Shown here one piece after another: positions 1 to 11,414 of a stretch of DNA of 64,000 nucleotides. The stretch is taken from NCBI GenBank assembly GCA_928212115.1, contig CAKMRJ010003334.1:3340846-3404845 (forward strand). Direction: 5' to 3'. This DNA comes from Lactuca virosa (lineage: Eukaryota; Streptophyta; Magnoliopsida; Asterales; Asteraceae). A program made the translations under genes and the position numbers. Positions within the stretch are counted from its first letter, which is position 1. Every line of letters starts with the position of its first letter. The notes beneath the pieces are model-generated. The model had not been told where the DNA came from and did no database searches. It saw only the letters and a program-made list of their open reading frames with translations.

Positions 1-41
<41 letters not shown>
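1..41. repeat. (TC)n microsatellite
   Basis: An uninterrupted TC dinucleotide tract opens the window, so its true length is unknown. It lies in what appears to be the distal part of a minus-strand gypsy LTR. Confidence 0.95.
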
Positions 42-45
<4 letters not shown>

Positions 46-184
46 CGAATACAGGTGCTATACTCCACCTAGGAAATCATACAAGGCACATTCTCAATCC
101 ACTTTCTGAAACTAAGAGTTGGCCAAAAGTCATCGATCAAAGCAGAGTCCACATCATCAACACCCCTCCACGTCGTGGCCATCC
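42..184 (-). mobile_element. Gypsy (Tekay-like) LTR fragment, left of copia insertion
   Basis: Non-coding sequence directly left of a copia element. The same 5 bases (CATCC) end here at 180-184 and restart at 8133, so this stretch was once continuous with 8133-9154. Both sides carry the phrase CCACGTCGTGG or close variants, which fits one LTR. Its outer end lies outside the window. Confidence 0.55.
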
Positions 185-955
185 TATTGGATTAGGTGTC
201 TAAGTTCATAACTATTTCTGGAATGTACTTGACCCGGTTGGCATGGTCCATTTGGGTTGCATGCCATTGCAACACTTGGATAGACCAAATGAGAGAAAGG
301 ACACTTATGGTTTATTAATATATTATAAGTTCTAATATATTAATAATAATATTATTTAATTAGTATTGATCAAGAATTAATTTAGAATTAATTTGGTGAT
401 AAAAGGAGACTAATTAAATATATGGGTTGATTGTGTAAATATCCATTCTTTATATAGTGGGCTAATGATCCTGGTTTATTAAGTTGGGCTAAACCCCATA
501 AGGTGCTCCATGGATAGTCCATGGAGGTTACAAACCCATGGATCATGGAATATGAAAAGCCATGTCAATTAGGGTTTACATGGTGTAACCCTACTTGTGA
601 CACAACTATAAAAGGACCCCATGAGCTACCAAAATCGGCACTATGTGTAGAACAAGAGGGCTAGCCGATTTTGAGTGAGTGTGGACTTCTTTCAAAGTTA
701 TTCCAAGTGTTTTGGTGTTGTGTGAACATTTGAGGCATCACACTTGAGGTGCTAGGCTCACAAGGTCTCAAGGAATCCAAGCAACAAGAAGGTATGTTCT
801 CCTACTAGTTTTTATGTTTCAAAGTTCCCCATGTCATGCTAGTTAGGTGAAGAACCTTGGAAAAACAATTTTGCATGTATCTTAGTAAAACATAGATCCA
901 AGGTTTCTAGGGTTGCATGTACACCTTAGGAGTGTTAGAATGCTCAAAACCCTCA
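185..955 (+). repeat. 5' LTR of the copia element
   Basis: Direct repeat of 7353-8132. It begins TATTGGATTAGG and ends AAAACCCTCA. The expected first dinucleotide is TG, and both LTRs carry TA. A minus-strand relative at 24886-25672 has intact TG...CA ends and fixes the boundaries. Confidence 0.93.
607..615 (+). promoter_or_regulatory. TATA box of copia LTR promoter
   Basis: TATAAAAGG, followed within about 40 bases by a conserved transcribed-looking segment. The same box is present in the 3' LTR (ACTATAAAAGGACCCC near 7780). A TATA box in mid-LTR is the usual U3/R arrangement. Confidence 0.65.
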
Positions 956-956
956 G

Positions 957-968
957 TGGTATCAAGCC
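957..968 (+). other. Primer binding site, initiator tRNA-Met type
   Basis: TGGTATCAAGCC begins one base after the 5' LTR. Its first eight bases match the usual plant copia site TGGTATCAGAGC. Priming of minus-strand cDNA would start here. The last four bases have drifted. Confidence 0.75.
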
Positions 969-1621
969 TAAGCTTGTTTTCTTGATACTTGATGCTACAA
1001 TGTTTTTTCAAAGTTAGAAATTCTGCATTTTTTGCATCTGACTGCTCACCACACACGTGACAGTCTTTACCACTACGTGCTGATGCCCCTGTAATGCAGA
1101 ATTTCAAGGGTTTTGCTTGGAATGGGATGAGGAACATTACCTTAAACTGTTTTTTGAACCTTAAAACCTGTTTTTAATGTGGTAATGATTATGCTAATCC
1201 AATTTCAATATGATTCTTGAAATTGTTGATATGAATGTTCATACACTTATGAGTTTAGAAGATCATAGGAATTATTTGCAAATTTGTTAGATTAATTCTT
1301 GATCTTGATGTGTTTTAATGGAATCCATAATTTGTCCTCAAGTTATGGATTACCAAAAGTCATTCTTTTAAAGTCCATAAATTAAACACATAAGTTACAT
1401 AAAATGAAGAGTCTTCATTTTAATAATCATTTACTCATAAGTTACAAAGTTGAAAAGTTTTGAAAGTTACAAAACTTGCCCTCAAGTTTTGGAACATGTA
1501 AAGTCACTTTAGAAAACTTTAGTTCCAACCCCTAGAATTTTAAAAGTTAAAATTCAACTCTTACTTTATAATATTAAAGTAATAATAAGATATATATATA
1601 TATATATAGATATATATATAT

Positions 1622-1666
<45 letters not shown>

Positions 1667-2457
1667 ATCAAGTCGTTTTACCGTTAGTAGGCCTCATTCA
1701 CGAAGTCGGTCTATAAGGGGGTATAAGGTTGTTGCCTATAAAATGGCAGCTTAATGGGTGTCCACTCTCACCCACCGCTTCCTTGACTGGTGGAGGGTCG
1801 TTAGCCGAACGGGTAGGACAATGACTTTAAATTCTCATTAAAAGTATGATGGTTGATAAAGTAACTAAATGTTTTTTTATAAATTCTCAATCTTAGTTAC
1901 TTTAGAAAAAATGTGAATATGGTGCTAACCCATGAAATTACACTTTGCACTTTGCTTAAGTCGTTAGTGGAGCGTGTCTGGTTAACCGGCACACTAACCT
2001 GGACTTAACAAGGTAGGAAAAGGGTGACTTAAGGTTTATCATAGATCGGTGGAGCGCGTGTGGTTAATCGGCACATCGGTTAGGTGATAAACATTAAGAG
2101 TACCAAGTAATTTGCATGGTTAATTTACACCTTGTTTTGTGATCCTCGGCATCCCAGTCACAAAACCTGAAGGGAACAATCGATATTGAAACATGTCATT
2201 GAAAAGTTCAATGAATCTCAAAAGAATCTAGGAGCTTCAAAACCAATTAAAAAAACCTAATAATTTATTTCGTTTTTCATGGTGGAAATTGGTGAATCGT
2301 CATTCACCTACCTTCAAATATTTCATAGCTTGGATTATGGCATCCCTCTTCTAAGTTATAAAATATTGTGTTGGGTCCTAGCCTTAATATTACATTTAGG
2401 CGTCTTATTAAGGACTATCTTTATATCTAATCTAAACTTGTTCTTCTTTCTTTTTAG
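969..2457 (+). other. Copia leader between primer site and gag
   Basis: About 1.5 kb without a convincing gene. It contains an AT microsatellite (1590-1664) and two copies, about 85 bases apart, of a motif reading roughly GTGGAGCGnGTnTGGTTAA followed by CGGCACA (near 1965-1992 and 2050-2077). A packaging or structured leader is possible but not shown. A short reading frame at 2279-2515 that overlaps the gag start has no recognisable content. Confidence 0.6.
1590..1664. repeat. (AT)n microsatellite
   Basis: Nearly pure TA dinucleotides with two short interruptions, within the copia leader. Confidence 0.95.
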
Positions 2458-3236
2458 ATGTCTTCCAACAATGCTGCTTCTGGCTCAAACCCTACCGACT
2501 CCTTCTCTCTCATGAACCTTTGTCGGAGAGTCATCTTCGATGGTTCCAACTTTATGGATTGGATCCGAAACATCAGGATGGTCGCTCGTTACGAGGACAA
2601 GGAATATGTCCTCGACAAGGAGCTTAAGGAACTTGATGAGTCGTCTGCTACTCCTGAGGAGATCGATGAATACCGGACTCATGAGAGAGATGCCACCAAA
2701 GTGGCATGTATCATGTTGGCTACGATGACAGCCGAGCTCCAAAAGTCCTATGAGGAATATTACCCTTCTGAGATGCACCAGGACTGGATGGACCGCTACC
2801 ATCAAAGTGCTCGTTAAGAGAGGTATGAGATCATCTCCTCCATGATAACAACCCGGATGAAGGATGGTGAACCCATCACGGGCCACATGCAGAAAATGCA
2901 AAGGTATGTGGACCGTTTGCTGAAATTGAATGTGAACTTTCCCGAGGAGTTGACAATTGACATCATTTTGCACTCCTTACCTTCATGTTATGATCAATTT
3001 CGGATGACATATCACATGAACAAAGAGGAAGTTACACTCAGCAAACTTCAAGGACTTTTGAAGACCTCGGAAAGTGGTCTTAAAGGTAAGTCGGTTGTTA
3101 TTACTCCTACTCCTACCGCGGCCTCTGTCTTGGCAATCGGGCAAGGTAAAGGGAAGAAGAGGAAGAGCCCTTCGAAGGGTACCAAGGGAAAGTCCCTTGA
3201 TGGCTCCTCTTCGAGTGGAACCAAAAAGAGGTTCTG
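2458..3236 (+). pseudogene. Copia gag, broken
   Basis: Encodes the capsid/nucleocapsid polyprotein start of the copia element. The ATG at 2458 opens a frame with a typical copia gag N-terminus (segment FDGSNFMDWIRNIRM). An in-frame TAA at 2815-2817 interrupts it. The same frame then resumes and runs through the gag core (segment LHSLPSCYDQF) to a lysine- and serine-rich basic stretch near 3150-3230. Around 3230 the reading frame shifts by one base into the frame carrying the zinc knuckle and pol, so gag-pol was once one polyprotein. It lies just downstream of the leader and LTR promoter. Identification is by domain order and motif, with high confidence in the family. Confidence 0.88.
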
Positions 3237-6200
3237 TCACTCCTTCTGCCAACCCTAAAGAGGCTGAATGCTTCTATTGCCATGAAAAGTCGCACTGGAA
3301 GCGAAACTGCCCAAAGTATCTGCAAGATGTTAAGGATGGGAAAGTGAAACCCAACCATGCAGGTATTTACACTATATTGTCTAATAACTCACCCTATTCT
3401 AATTCTTGGGTCCTTGATACAGGTTGTGGTATTCACATATGTTCTGATTTGCAGGGACTAAGAAGAAGTGAGAATGTGGAGCATGGGAAGATAAAGTTGA
3501 TCATGGGGAATAGGAAAGTTACATCTGTCACCAAGATTCGAGTTTATTCTTTGTTGCTAAGTAGTGGGTTAATTTTAGATTTGAATAAATGTTGTTACTC
3601 GTCTGAAATGGCGAGAAATATTATTTCCTTTCACGTTTTGTACAAACAAGGTTTTACCTTTTCGTTTGATAAAGAATGTGGTGGTATTAATGCTTTATTT
3701 AATAATGTTCTTTATTTTAAAGCATTACCTTGTGATGGTATATATGAAACTGTGTCGGTTGTAGATAACCTAGGAAATAATGTGTTGTGTATTGATTCTT
3801 CCACTAGCTTGGATAAAGCATCTTTATGGCATTATCGTCTTGAACATGTAAGCAAGAAATGCATAGGCCAACTCCAAAAGGATGGAGTCTTGGAGTCATT
3901 TGACCTAAAGTCGGATGATAGTTGTGAATCTTGTTTGCTTGGGAAAATGACAAAGTCACCCTTCACTGGTACGTGTGCTAGGGGTGAAGGTTTGTTGGAT
4001 CTTGTACACACAGATGTGTGTGGACCCTTCAGAACTACCACAAGGGATGCTAACCGCTTCTATGTGACTTTTACTGATGATTATAGTAGATATGGATATG
4101 TCTACTTAATCAAGCATAAGTCAGAAACCTTTGAAAAGTTCAAAGAGTTTAAACAGGAAGTGGAGAATCAGCTGGGCAGGAACATTAAGATGCTTCAATC
4201 CGATCGAGGTGGTGAGTATCTTAGTACAAAGTTCCTTGACTATCTTAAGGAATGTGGGATTGTCTCACAATTGACACCTCCCAGGACACTACAGTTGAAT
4301 GGTGTGGCTGAGAGGCGTAACCGGACCTTGTTGGAAATGGTTCGTTCCATGATGAGTCGAGCTTCGCTACCAATCTCATTTTGGGGGTATGCCTTAGAGA
4401 CTGTCGCCCATATCCTTAATCTAGTCCCTACAAAGAAGGTTGCCAAAATACCTCACGAGATGTGGACTGGAAAAGTTCCCAATCTAGATCACATCAAGAT
4501 TTGGGGTTGCGAGGCTTTCGTGAGGCGCGAGACTCACGATAAGCTCGAACCTCGAAGTGAGAGGTGTATTTTCATCGGCTACCCACAGAAATCCTTTGGT
4601 TACCTCTTCTACAGACCTAGTGATAATGTGGTCTTTATAGCAAGGATATGAGTCTTTCGCGAGAGATATTTCATAAGCCAAGGAATCAGTGGGAGGAAAA
4701 TTGACCTTGAAGAAATTTAAGAGTCAAGTGGTGAAGGAACCTCAAACCCTAGCAATCAACCTGAGGAGGAAACTCCTGTTGATCCGACTGACGAGTCTGT
4801 ACCTCTGAGGCGTTCCACGAGAGTTAGGAATGCACCTGAGCATTACTATGGTTTCCATATTACTGCGGAAGGTGATACACTTATCAATGATAATACACTG
4901 GTAAGTCTGGGTGAACCTAACAGCTACACGGAAGCCATGGCAGGCCATGAGGCTGCTAAATGGAAAGAGTCTATGGACAACGAGATATAGTCCATGTATG
5001 ACAATCAAGTTTGGAACTTGGTTGACAATGTACCAGGTCGTAAGACAGTCGGGTGCAAATGGATCTTCAAGAAGAAGACCAACATGGATGGTAATGTACA
5101 CACATATAAGGCGTGACTGGTTGCAAAGGGCTTTTCTCAAACTCCGAGAGTTGATTATGATGAGACCTTTTCACCAGTAGCAAAGATTAAGTCTATTAGG
5201 GTTATGTTAGCCATTGTTGCATTTCATGATTATGAAATATGGCAAATGGATGTCAAAACCTCTTTCCATAATGGAAAGTTGGCTGAGGATGTTTACATGA
5301 GTCAGCCAGAGGGTTTTGTCAGTACATAGTACCCTAATAGAGTGTGTAAGCTTGAGAAATCCATCTATGGATTGAAACAAGCACCTCGCAGATGGAATCT
5401 TTGTTTCGATGAGAAAGTCAAAGAGTTTGGCTTTTCGAGGAGCGAAGATGAGTCCTATGTATATGTCAAGGCTAGTGTGAGTATAGTTAGCTTTTCGGTA
5501 TTGTATGTGGATGACATACTACTCATAGGAAATAACATCCCAACTCTGCAGGAAGTGAAATACTGGCTTGGGAAGTGTTTCGCTATGAAGGACCTTGGTG
5601 AAGCTGCTTATATCCTAGGGATAAGGATTTTGAGAGACAGGAGTAAAAGACTAATTGGACTTAGTCAGAGTACCTACTTGGATAAGGTGCTGAATAGGTT
5701 CAGTATGCAGAATTCCAAGAAATGAGAGTTACTGATCGAGAGTAACGCCAGATTGAGTAAGACTCAGAGCCCGAGTACAGAGGCTAAGATAGCTGAGATA
5801 AGTCGAGTACCGTATGCTTCCGCTGTAGGATCGATCATGTATGCTATGACTTGTACTCGTCCTGATGTGGCCTTTGCTTTGAGCATGGTCAGCAGATATC
5901 AGGGGAACCCTGGCAAGGCTCACTGGACTGCGGTAAAGAACATTCTCAAGTACCTGCGGAGGACTAAGGACTGGGTCCTTACCCTCGGTGGGAGTGATGA
6001 CTTGAGAGTAGTAGGGTATAGTGATGCTAGCTTCCAGACTTATAGGGATAATTTTCGCTCTCAGTCAGGCTGGGTCTTTACCTTAAATAGAGGAGTAATT
6101 ACTTGGAAAAGTTCCAAGCAGGAGACAGTGGCTGATTCAACTTGCGAATCAGAGTATATAGCAGCAAGCGAGGCAGCAAAGGAGGCTATATGGATAAAGA

Positions 6201-6526
6201 ACTTCATTGGAGACCTTGGAGTTGTACCAACTATAAAGGAGCCTATGGAGATTTTCTGTGATAGTGAAAGTGCAGTTGCCTTAGCCAAGGAACCAAGGGA
6301 TCACGGAAGATCCAGACACATCGACAGAAAATACCATTTCATCAGTCATTGAATAGAAGAAGGACTCCTCGTGGCAAAGAGAGTATCATCGGATGAGAAC
6401 CCAGCAGATCCCCTCACGAAGGGACTGGGTAGGGTTAAGCATCTTCAACATGCGAGGCGCATAGGGCTAAAGGATGATATTAGTTTTAGAAATTCGATAG
6501 CTTTGAAATTTGTAAAGTGTAATTGA
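3237..6526 (+). pseudogene. Copia pol: protease, integrase, RT, RNase H, with stops
   Basis: Continues gag. It begins with a zinc knuckle CFYCHEKSHWKRNC (CX2CX4HX4C). The protease has VLDTGCGIHIC with catalytic Asp. The integrase has an HHCC finger starting at LWHYRLEH and ending CESCLLGK, then the catalytic triad in HTDVCGPF, LQSDRGGEY and VAERRNR. The reverse transcriptase has SIYGLKQAPR and the YVDD box in VLYVDDILLIG. RNase H has YSDASFQT, ADSTCESEYIAASEA, and ends at ADPLTKGL. In-frame stops fall at 4649, near 4720, 4988, 5117, 5326, 5723 and 6350, so the polyprotein is dead although the domains align well. All domains stay in one frame, indicating decay mainly by point mutation. Confidence 0.93.
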
Positions 6527-7339
6527 CATTTGATGATAAATAAAAGTTGTTGTTTATTTATAACTAAAGTGTTGCTATCTTCTGTCAATCGTTTACTATC
6601 ATTTCATTTTGCATGTTTTGACTTCCAGAATAATTATGTTATGGTATATCATATTATTCAAATTCTCCACAGTCGGTCATATGTTGGAAATAGATATGAA
6701 TCAAGATTGTCATGAAGCTGGCTTGTAGATGTCTAAAGTGTTGGACATAGCAAGGGTTACTACAATATTCATGGGTGCTCATAAGTTCTAAGTATTGGAC
6801 TCAACCCACGCTCAATTGTATCACTTCATGGAATTTATCTCGAGTGATCGTGAGACGGTAATATCATATAAGTCTTCAAACCTAGATATATGAGTTGTTG
6901 ACTATGAGTTGGTTATACATTAAGTGTACAAAAACGCACTGGTAACTCGATGTTATAAAACGTGCCTTTGTGTATAATTCAACAAGTAGTAGAACAAGCA
7001 TATGAGTCGAAGTTTATCTGTTCCTTCTAGGATTAGAAGCGATATATGTGCCCCTCGATGATTTTGTTTTGACCTATGTACCGGGGCCGGTCAAAACTAA
7101 ATTGATGTGTTCAATTAAGTTCTATGTCAAACAAATCGGAAATCGGGAAACAAACTGCTGGACAATAAGTACGACATTGTTCCATGTATTTGCCCGGCTG
7201 ATATCTAGAACAGAGGATTATATGACCACTTATCTTAAATGGCGTATCATCATCATCTCAGTTCCGTGAGACTTTGAAAGAGCTATGATTGCTGATCGGT
7301 TCCTGAAGTCATTCTTGCAGTTATAGTTATTAGACTTAT
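6527..7339 (+). other. Copia 3' non-coding region
   Basis: About 0.8 kb between RNase H and the 3' purine tract, with no convincing gene. It is homologous, reverse-complemented, to about 25686-26430, which shows that the minus-strand copia at 24886 belongs to the same family. Confidence 0.7.
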
Positions 7340-7352
7340 CCAAGTGGGAAAC
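7340..7352 (+). other. Polypurine tract of copia element
   Basis: CCAAGTGGGAAAC abuts the 3' LTR. The relative at 25673 reads (complement) CCAAGTGGGGGAC, so two Gs have become A here. Confidence 0.65.
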
Positions 7353-8132
7353 TATTGGATTAGGTGTCTAAGTTCATAACTATTTCTGGAATGGACTTGA
7401 CCCGGTTGGCGTGGTCGATTTGGGTTGCATGGCATTGCAACACTTGGATAGACTAAATGAGAGAAAGGACACTTATGGTTTATTAATATATTATAAGTTC
7501 TCATATATTAATAATAATAATATTTAATTAGTATTGATCAAGAATTAATTTAGAATTAATTTGGTGATCAAAAAGGAGACTAATTAAATATATGGGGTTG
7601 ATTGTGTAAATCATCCATTCTTTTATAGTGGGCTAATGATCCATGATTTATTAAGTTGGGCTAAAACCCATAAGGTGCTCCATGGATAGTCCATGGAGGT
7701 TACAAACCCATGGATCATGGAATATGAAAAAGCCATGTCAATTAGGGTTTAAATGGTGTAACCCTACTTGTGACACAACTATAAAAGGACCCCATGGGCT
7801 ACCAAAATCGGCACTATGTGTAGAACAAGAGGGCTAGCCAATTTTGAGTGAGTGTGGACTTCTCTCAAAGTTATTCCAAGTGTTGTGGTGTTGTGTGAAA
7901 CATTTGAGGCATCACACCTGAGGTGCTAGGCTCACAAGGTTCTCAAGGAATACAAGCAATAAGAAAGGTATGTTCTCCTACTAGTTTTTATGTTTCAAAG
8001 TTCCCCATGCCATGCTAGTTAGGTGAAGAACCTTGGAAAAACAAATTTGCATGTATCTTAGTAAAACATAGATCCAATGTTTCTAGGGTTGCATGTACAC
8101 CTTAGGAGTGTTAGAATGCTCAAAACCCTTCA
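7353..8132 (+). repeat. 3' LTR of the copia element
   Basis: Direct repeat of 185-955. It begins TATTGG and ends AAACCCTTCA, followed by the target duplication CATCC. Confidence 0.93.
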
Positions 8133-9154
8133 CATCCTAGGCCACGTCATGGGCACTAAACGACAAGATAGTCAACTGGCCTCTGGTAGCCACGTTGTGG
8201 TCACCTAGTGCCACACCGTGATGACCAGTCTGAATGGATTGTTCAAGTTAAGATGCTCTTAACGCATTTTCAGGGGCTCAAAATCCCATGTCCACTCCTT
8301 CCCAACGTCTTGATGCATAAAATTTCCAACTTTATCCATTAAGACACTTCATTAAGACAATCTCAAAACCTAGGCCCTAAAGGTCATTTAAGATGTACAA
8401 CTTATCCATTAAGTCCTTAATCATATGAGATGCAAGCCTAAATTTCTAGAATGCTATTAAGGGTCCTATTGATCTCTAAAATGTAAACTTTATGGACATG
8501 CATGCCCCATGCATGTCCTTCCTCAAATCTAGCTCAAAAGAGAAAAAAAGGGACCCAAATCTCATGTGATACACCGAAAACACAGCATAATCTCATATCT
8601 ATGAGATATAAGGTCCTTGGGACTCCCAAGAGTCATAAAGTTGCAAACTTTATCTCTTTGCTCCACCCAAAATCCAATGAAGGAACTTATTTAGCAAAAT
8701 AACGCTAAATCTCTAAGAAAAAGATAAAAGATTGGATCAAGATCCTTACAAATGGTCAGCAAGATGCTTTCAGAGGTTGGGAGTGTTGCTTGCTGGTCTC
8801 TTGCGTAAGATCTTCCTCTACTTCCTTTAAAATCACCAAAAACTAGAAAATGAGCTCCAAAAGCTTCAAGAAGGTGAGAGTTAGGGTTTCTGAGTGTTTG
8901 AGAGTGATGGAGGTTGAGGATGAAAAAACCATAGCCTCCTCATTCATTAAATAGGGCGTAAAGCACGAAAATTAAGGTTTCATTAAAATCAACTGCTACG
9001 TCGTGGCCCTTATGGCCACACCGTGACGGGTCTTTTTAATCCTGCAATCAAGAGAACATATGCCACGTAGTGGTGATGCCTCACTACGCCATGACCACCT
9101 AGAATGGAGACTTATTTTAGGATGGATTAGATCATACCTGAAACGGGTGTTACA
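8133..9154 (-). mobile_element. Gypsy chromovirus (Tekay-like) 3' LTR, remainder
   Basis: On the minus strand the LTR begins TGTAACACCCGTTTCAGG at 9154, right after a purine tract, and runs left to the copia insertion. It is non-coding on both strands. Its other part is at 42-184. It includes CACGTCGTGG-like words also seen left of the copia element. Confidence 0.75.
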
Positions 9155-9168
9155 ACTCTCCCCCACTT
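9155..9168 (-). other. Polypurine tract of Tekay-like element
   Basis: Minus-strand CAAGTGGGGGAGAG lies between the pol tail and the LTR start TGTAACACC, the standard position for plus-strand priming. Confidence 0.75.
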
Positions 9169-9197
9169 GAATCAGACTTCATCCTCGAAGTCCGCTG

Positions 9198-9430
9198 CTG
9201 CAAACAATTTTAGATAATGCCCCTTTATATCATCCCCTGGCTCCCACGTCCACTCAGAGCCCTTCCGGTGCTGCCATTGCACCTTCACCAAGCTCACGAC
9301 CTTGTTTCTTAGGGTCTTGGTCTTTTTTATCAAGGATCGCAATTGGTCTTTCTATGTAGTTCAGGCGCTCATCCACCTGGATATACTCCAATGGCACCAC
9401 TGCAGAATCATCAACCAAACACTTCCTGTC
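9198..9430 (-). pseudogene. Chromodomain tail of gypsy pol, truncated and frameshifted
   Basis: This is the C-terminal end of a chromovirus integrase. Minus-strand translation gives DERLNYIERPIAILD, then after a one-base frameshift VKVQWQHRKGSEWTWEP. Together these are the chromodomain region of Tekay/Del-type elements, which in this family is thought to guide integration into heterochromatin. The rest of pol is missing, because at 9427 an unrelated LTR start (TGTCACACCCCC) replaces it. The purine tract and LTR follow in the expected order. Assignment to the chromovirus group is secure; the exact family is inferred. Confidence 0.85.
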
Positions 9431-9998
9431 ACACCCCCAGCCGAGGTGGCGGAACATGTCGAGCCATGCAACTTAATTCATGGATCACAAGTAAACTAAA
9501 TATATAGAACAAGTACAACAATAAACAAAACAACATTTGTATTCCATCTTGATGTTTGAATACATGGTTCTTATAGATAATAGTATATTACATGAATTGC
9601 CTTAAACAGGTAGGCAGACATAACAGAAACTAGTAAACTAGATTGTCTGAAATCCATGACTAATCCATCGTCTGTAAAGCTTGATTACTGGTTCCCTGAG
9701 AATACATGTAGTTTTGAGGGTCAACACAAGGTTGGTGAGAGATTACATAATTCTGCTAATAGCAATAATAATTTTAAAAACTCTAAAAAAATATTTTTCA
9801 TTGTAAGTAAAACCACACATAAAAATGTGTTTGTAAAGAGACATTGAATAAACTTTGAAAACCAAAAAGTGCCTCTGCATAAGTAAATCCATACTTAAAA
9901 CTGTTTTGAAAGAAACCAAGCCCATGGTTTGTAGTGAGAGAGAGATTCTAGTTAATATTTATAGTGAGTCCTATAACCGAGTGATGTGACTGAATGTA
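9427..9998 (-). mobile_element. Gypsy LTR stub related to the 28526/44129 LTR family
   Basis: It begins TGTCACACCCCCAGCC with GGCGGAA nearby, like the LTR edges at 28526 and 44129. The segment CTGATTACTGGTTCC-like to GAGAATACA followed by GTGTCAACA-like text is also shared with those LTRs (near 28800 and 44410). It is cut at 9999 by the Athila-type element. Nothing coding is visible. Confidence 0.65.
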
Positions 9999-11356
9999 TG
10001 ATAGTTTATTATTCCTTATTTTTATTAGTTTATTTTAGAATTTTTAGGTCTTTTTATTGGTATTGCATTGTATACTCTTTATTTTCTTTATCATGGATCG
10101 TGTCGGGTACTTTCTATTTTGCAGGGTTTTGGAGCTCGTTGCGGTTGCAGTTTGACTGGAGTTTGACTTGGTGGCATTTTTGATGCATTATTGGGCTTTA
10201 CGGATCCGTCAAAGGAGATTTAGGATTAAAAAGTTGAAGACTTGGTTGAAGTGGGCTTGTGAAGATGGGTCATGGATTCTTATTTTGGGCTTGGACTATC
10301 CATATTTAAAGCTTGAAGATGATTGGCCAAATTTGAATCATGTGAGGCATGGAGGAACCAAGGGAATCTTGGGTAGTGGAGTGGTGTAGTGGAGAAAAAT
10401 GGGCCAATAGCATTCCAGCAACACTTGCGAGGGTGGAGTCTCAGTCGCGCAACATTTGCGCGAGTACCCGCGCAACTGTACATTTTTGGGCATTTTGGTC
10501 ATTTTGCTCACCATTTACCTTTGGTCATTTTGTGATTGTTATTTTGTTGCCATGAGTGGCTAGTTTCTCTATTTTGGTTAACTTTGGCTAAAACCCTTGG
10601 ATATTTGTGGGTTTTTGAAGGATTCATGCTTAATTGTCATTTATCTTATATTTATGATTCTAATTCATATTTCTTATGCTTGTTTAATACTTTGATCATG
10701 AGCTTGGTACTTGAATGAGAAATTGTTGGTTTATTTCTTTGGTTTAGCATTTAATCATTGAATTTACTTAGAACAAGGGCTTTATGATGGTAGAAATCAT
10801 CTCTAGCTTATGAATCATGACTCCTTATGGATGTGTAAGCATTGACAACCTCTAGGAATTGTGGATTCCTTCATTCTTAAGGCTAATCAACTTCTTGGGT
10901 TCAATTGCTTCAATTGAATCTGTGATTTTGATTAAGAAGGTGTGTTGTGGGCTTCCCCAACCTACATACTACCTATGCGGAATCTTGGCATATCATGCTT
11001 CATGATTGCTATCACCAATTTGGGATGAATGATAAGCTTCATATTGAATCCTAATGATAAACACACAAATGTTCATTGTGTTGAATTTCCTTGGTTAACT
11101 AATTCTCTCCAATATTTGAGCATCTCACCATCTTGCTTAATTGCAAGCTTTTTTAGTTATTCAAGTCTTTTAGTTTTCAAGCAATCACAACACCCCCTTT
11201 TAGTTTAATTGTAGTTAGTTAGTTTATTTACAATAGTTCTATTGGATTGCATTGATGATTGAATAAAACCATTTCCCCGAGGATCGATACCCCTTTTTAC
11301 CATTATATTATGTTTTATTTGCAAACAAATGGTGTAATTTGCTTGGTGGACTTTAC
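9999..11356 (+). repeat. 5' LTR of the Athila-type element
   Basis: Starts TGATAGTTTATT, matched at 23909, and the two copies align through about 10836. The exact 3' end is uncertain (11356-11370), because the 3' LTR partner is truncated. I place it at the CA before TCCCACCAAGTTT and the primer site. Relative to the 3' LTR a segment of roughly 130 bases is replaced near 10518-10533 by a short filler. Confidence 0.85.
10456..10475 (+). repeat. GC-rich palindrome in Athila 5' LTR
   Basis: TTGCGCGAGTACCCGCGCAA, a 20-base inverted repeat with one mismatch. The 3' LTR copy at 24384-24403 is perfect. Further GCGCG words flank it. Confidence 0.85.
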
Positions 11357-11370
11357 ATCCCACCAAGTTT

Positions 11371-11388
11371 TGGCGCCGTTGTCGGGGA
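11371..11388 (+). other. Primer binding site, tRNA-Asp type
   Basis: TGGCGCCGTTGTCGGGGA differs by one base from the TGGCGCCGTTGCCGGGGA site I recall for Athila/Tat elements. It confirms the 5' end of the internal region. Confidence 0.9.
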
Positions 11389-11414
11389 AATTGGTTATTG
11401 TTATTTGATTGTTT

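Larger units (their letters stand above)
185..8132 (+). mobile_element. Ty1/copia LTR retrotransposon, complete but coding-dead
   Basis: A 7.95 kb element with two long LTRs (185-955 and 7353-8132), a primer binding site, gag, pol in copia order (protease, integrase, reverse transcriptase, RNase H) and a purine tract before the 3' LTR. It is flanked by perfect 5-base direct repeats CATCC at 180-184 and 8133-8137. The two LTRs differ by scattered substitutions and small indels, a few percent by eye, so the insertion is not very recent. Gag and pol hold several stops and a frameshift, so it cannot make its own proteins. It sits inside a minus-strand gypsy LTR. I have not assigned a copia lineage. 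Confidence 0.95.

Noticed and set aside
2485..2973. 162-codon minus-strand ORF opposite copia gag
   Set aside because: It is the antisense shadow of gag and shows no independent features.
9254..9457. A stand-alone 67-residue protein
   Set aside because: It is the chromodomain end of a truncated pol and continues after a frameshift to the left.
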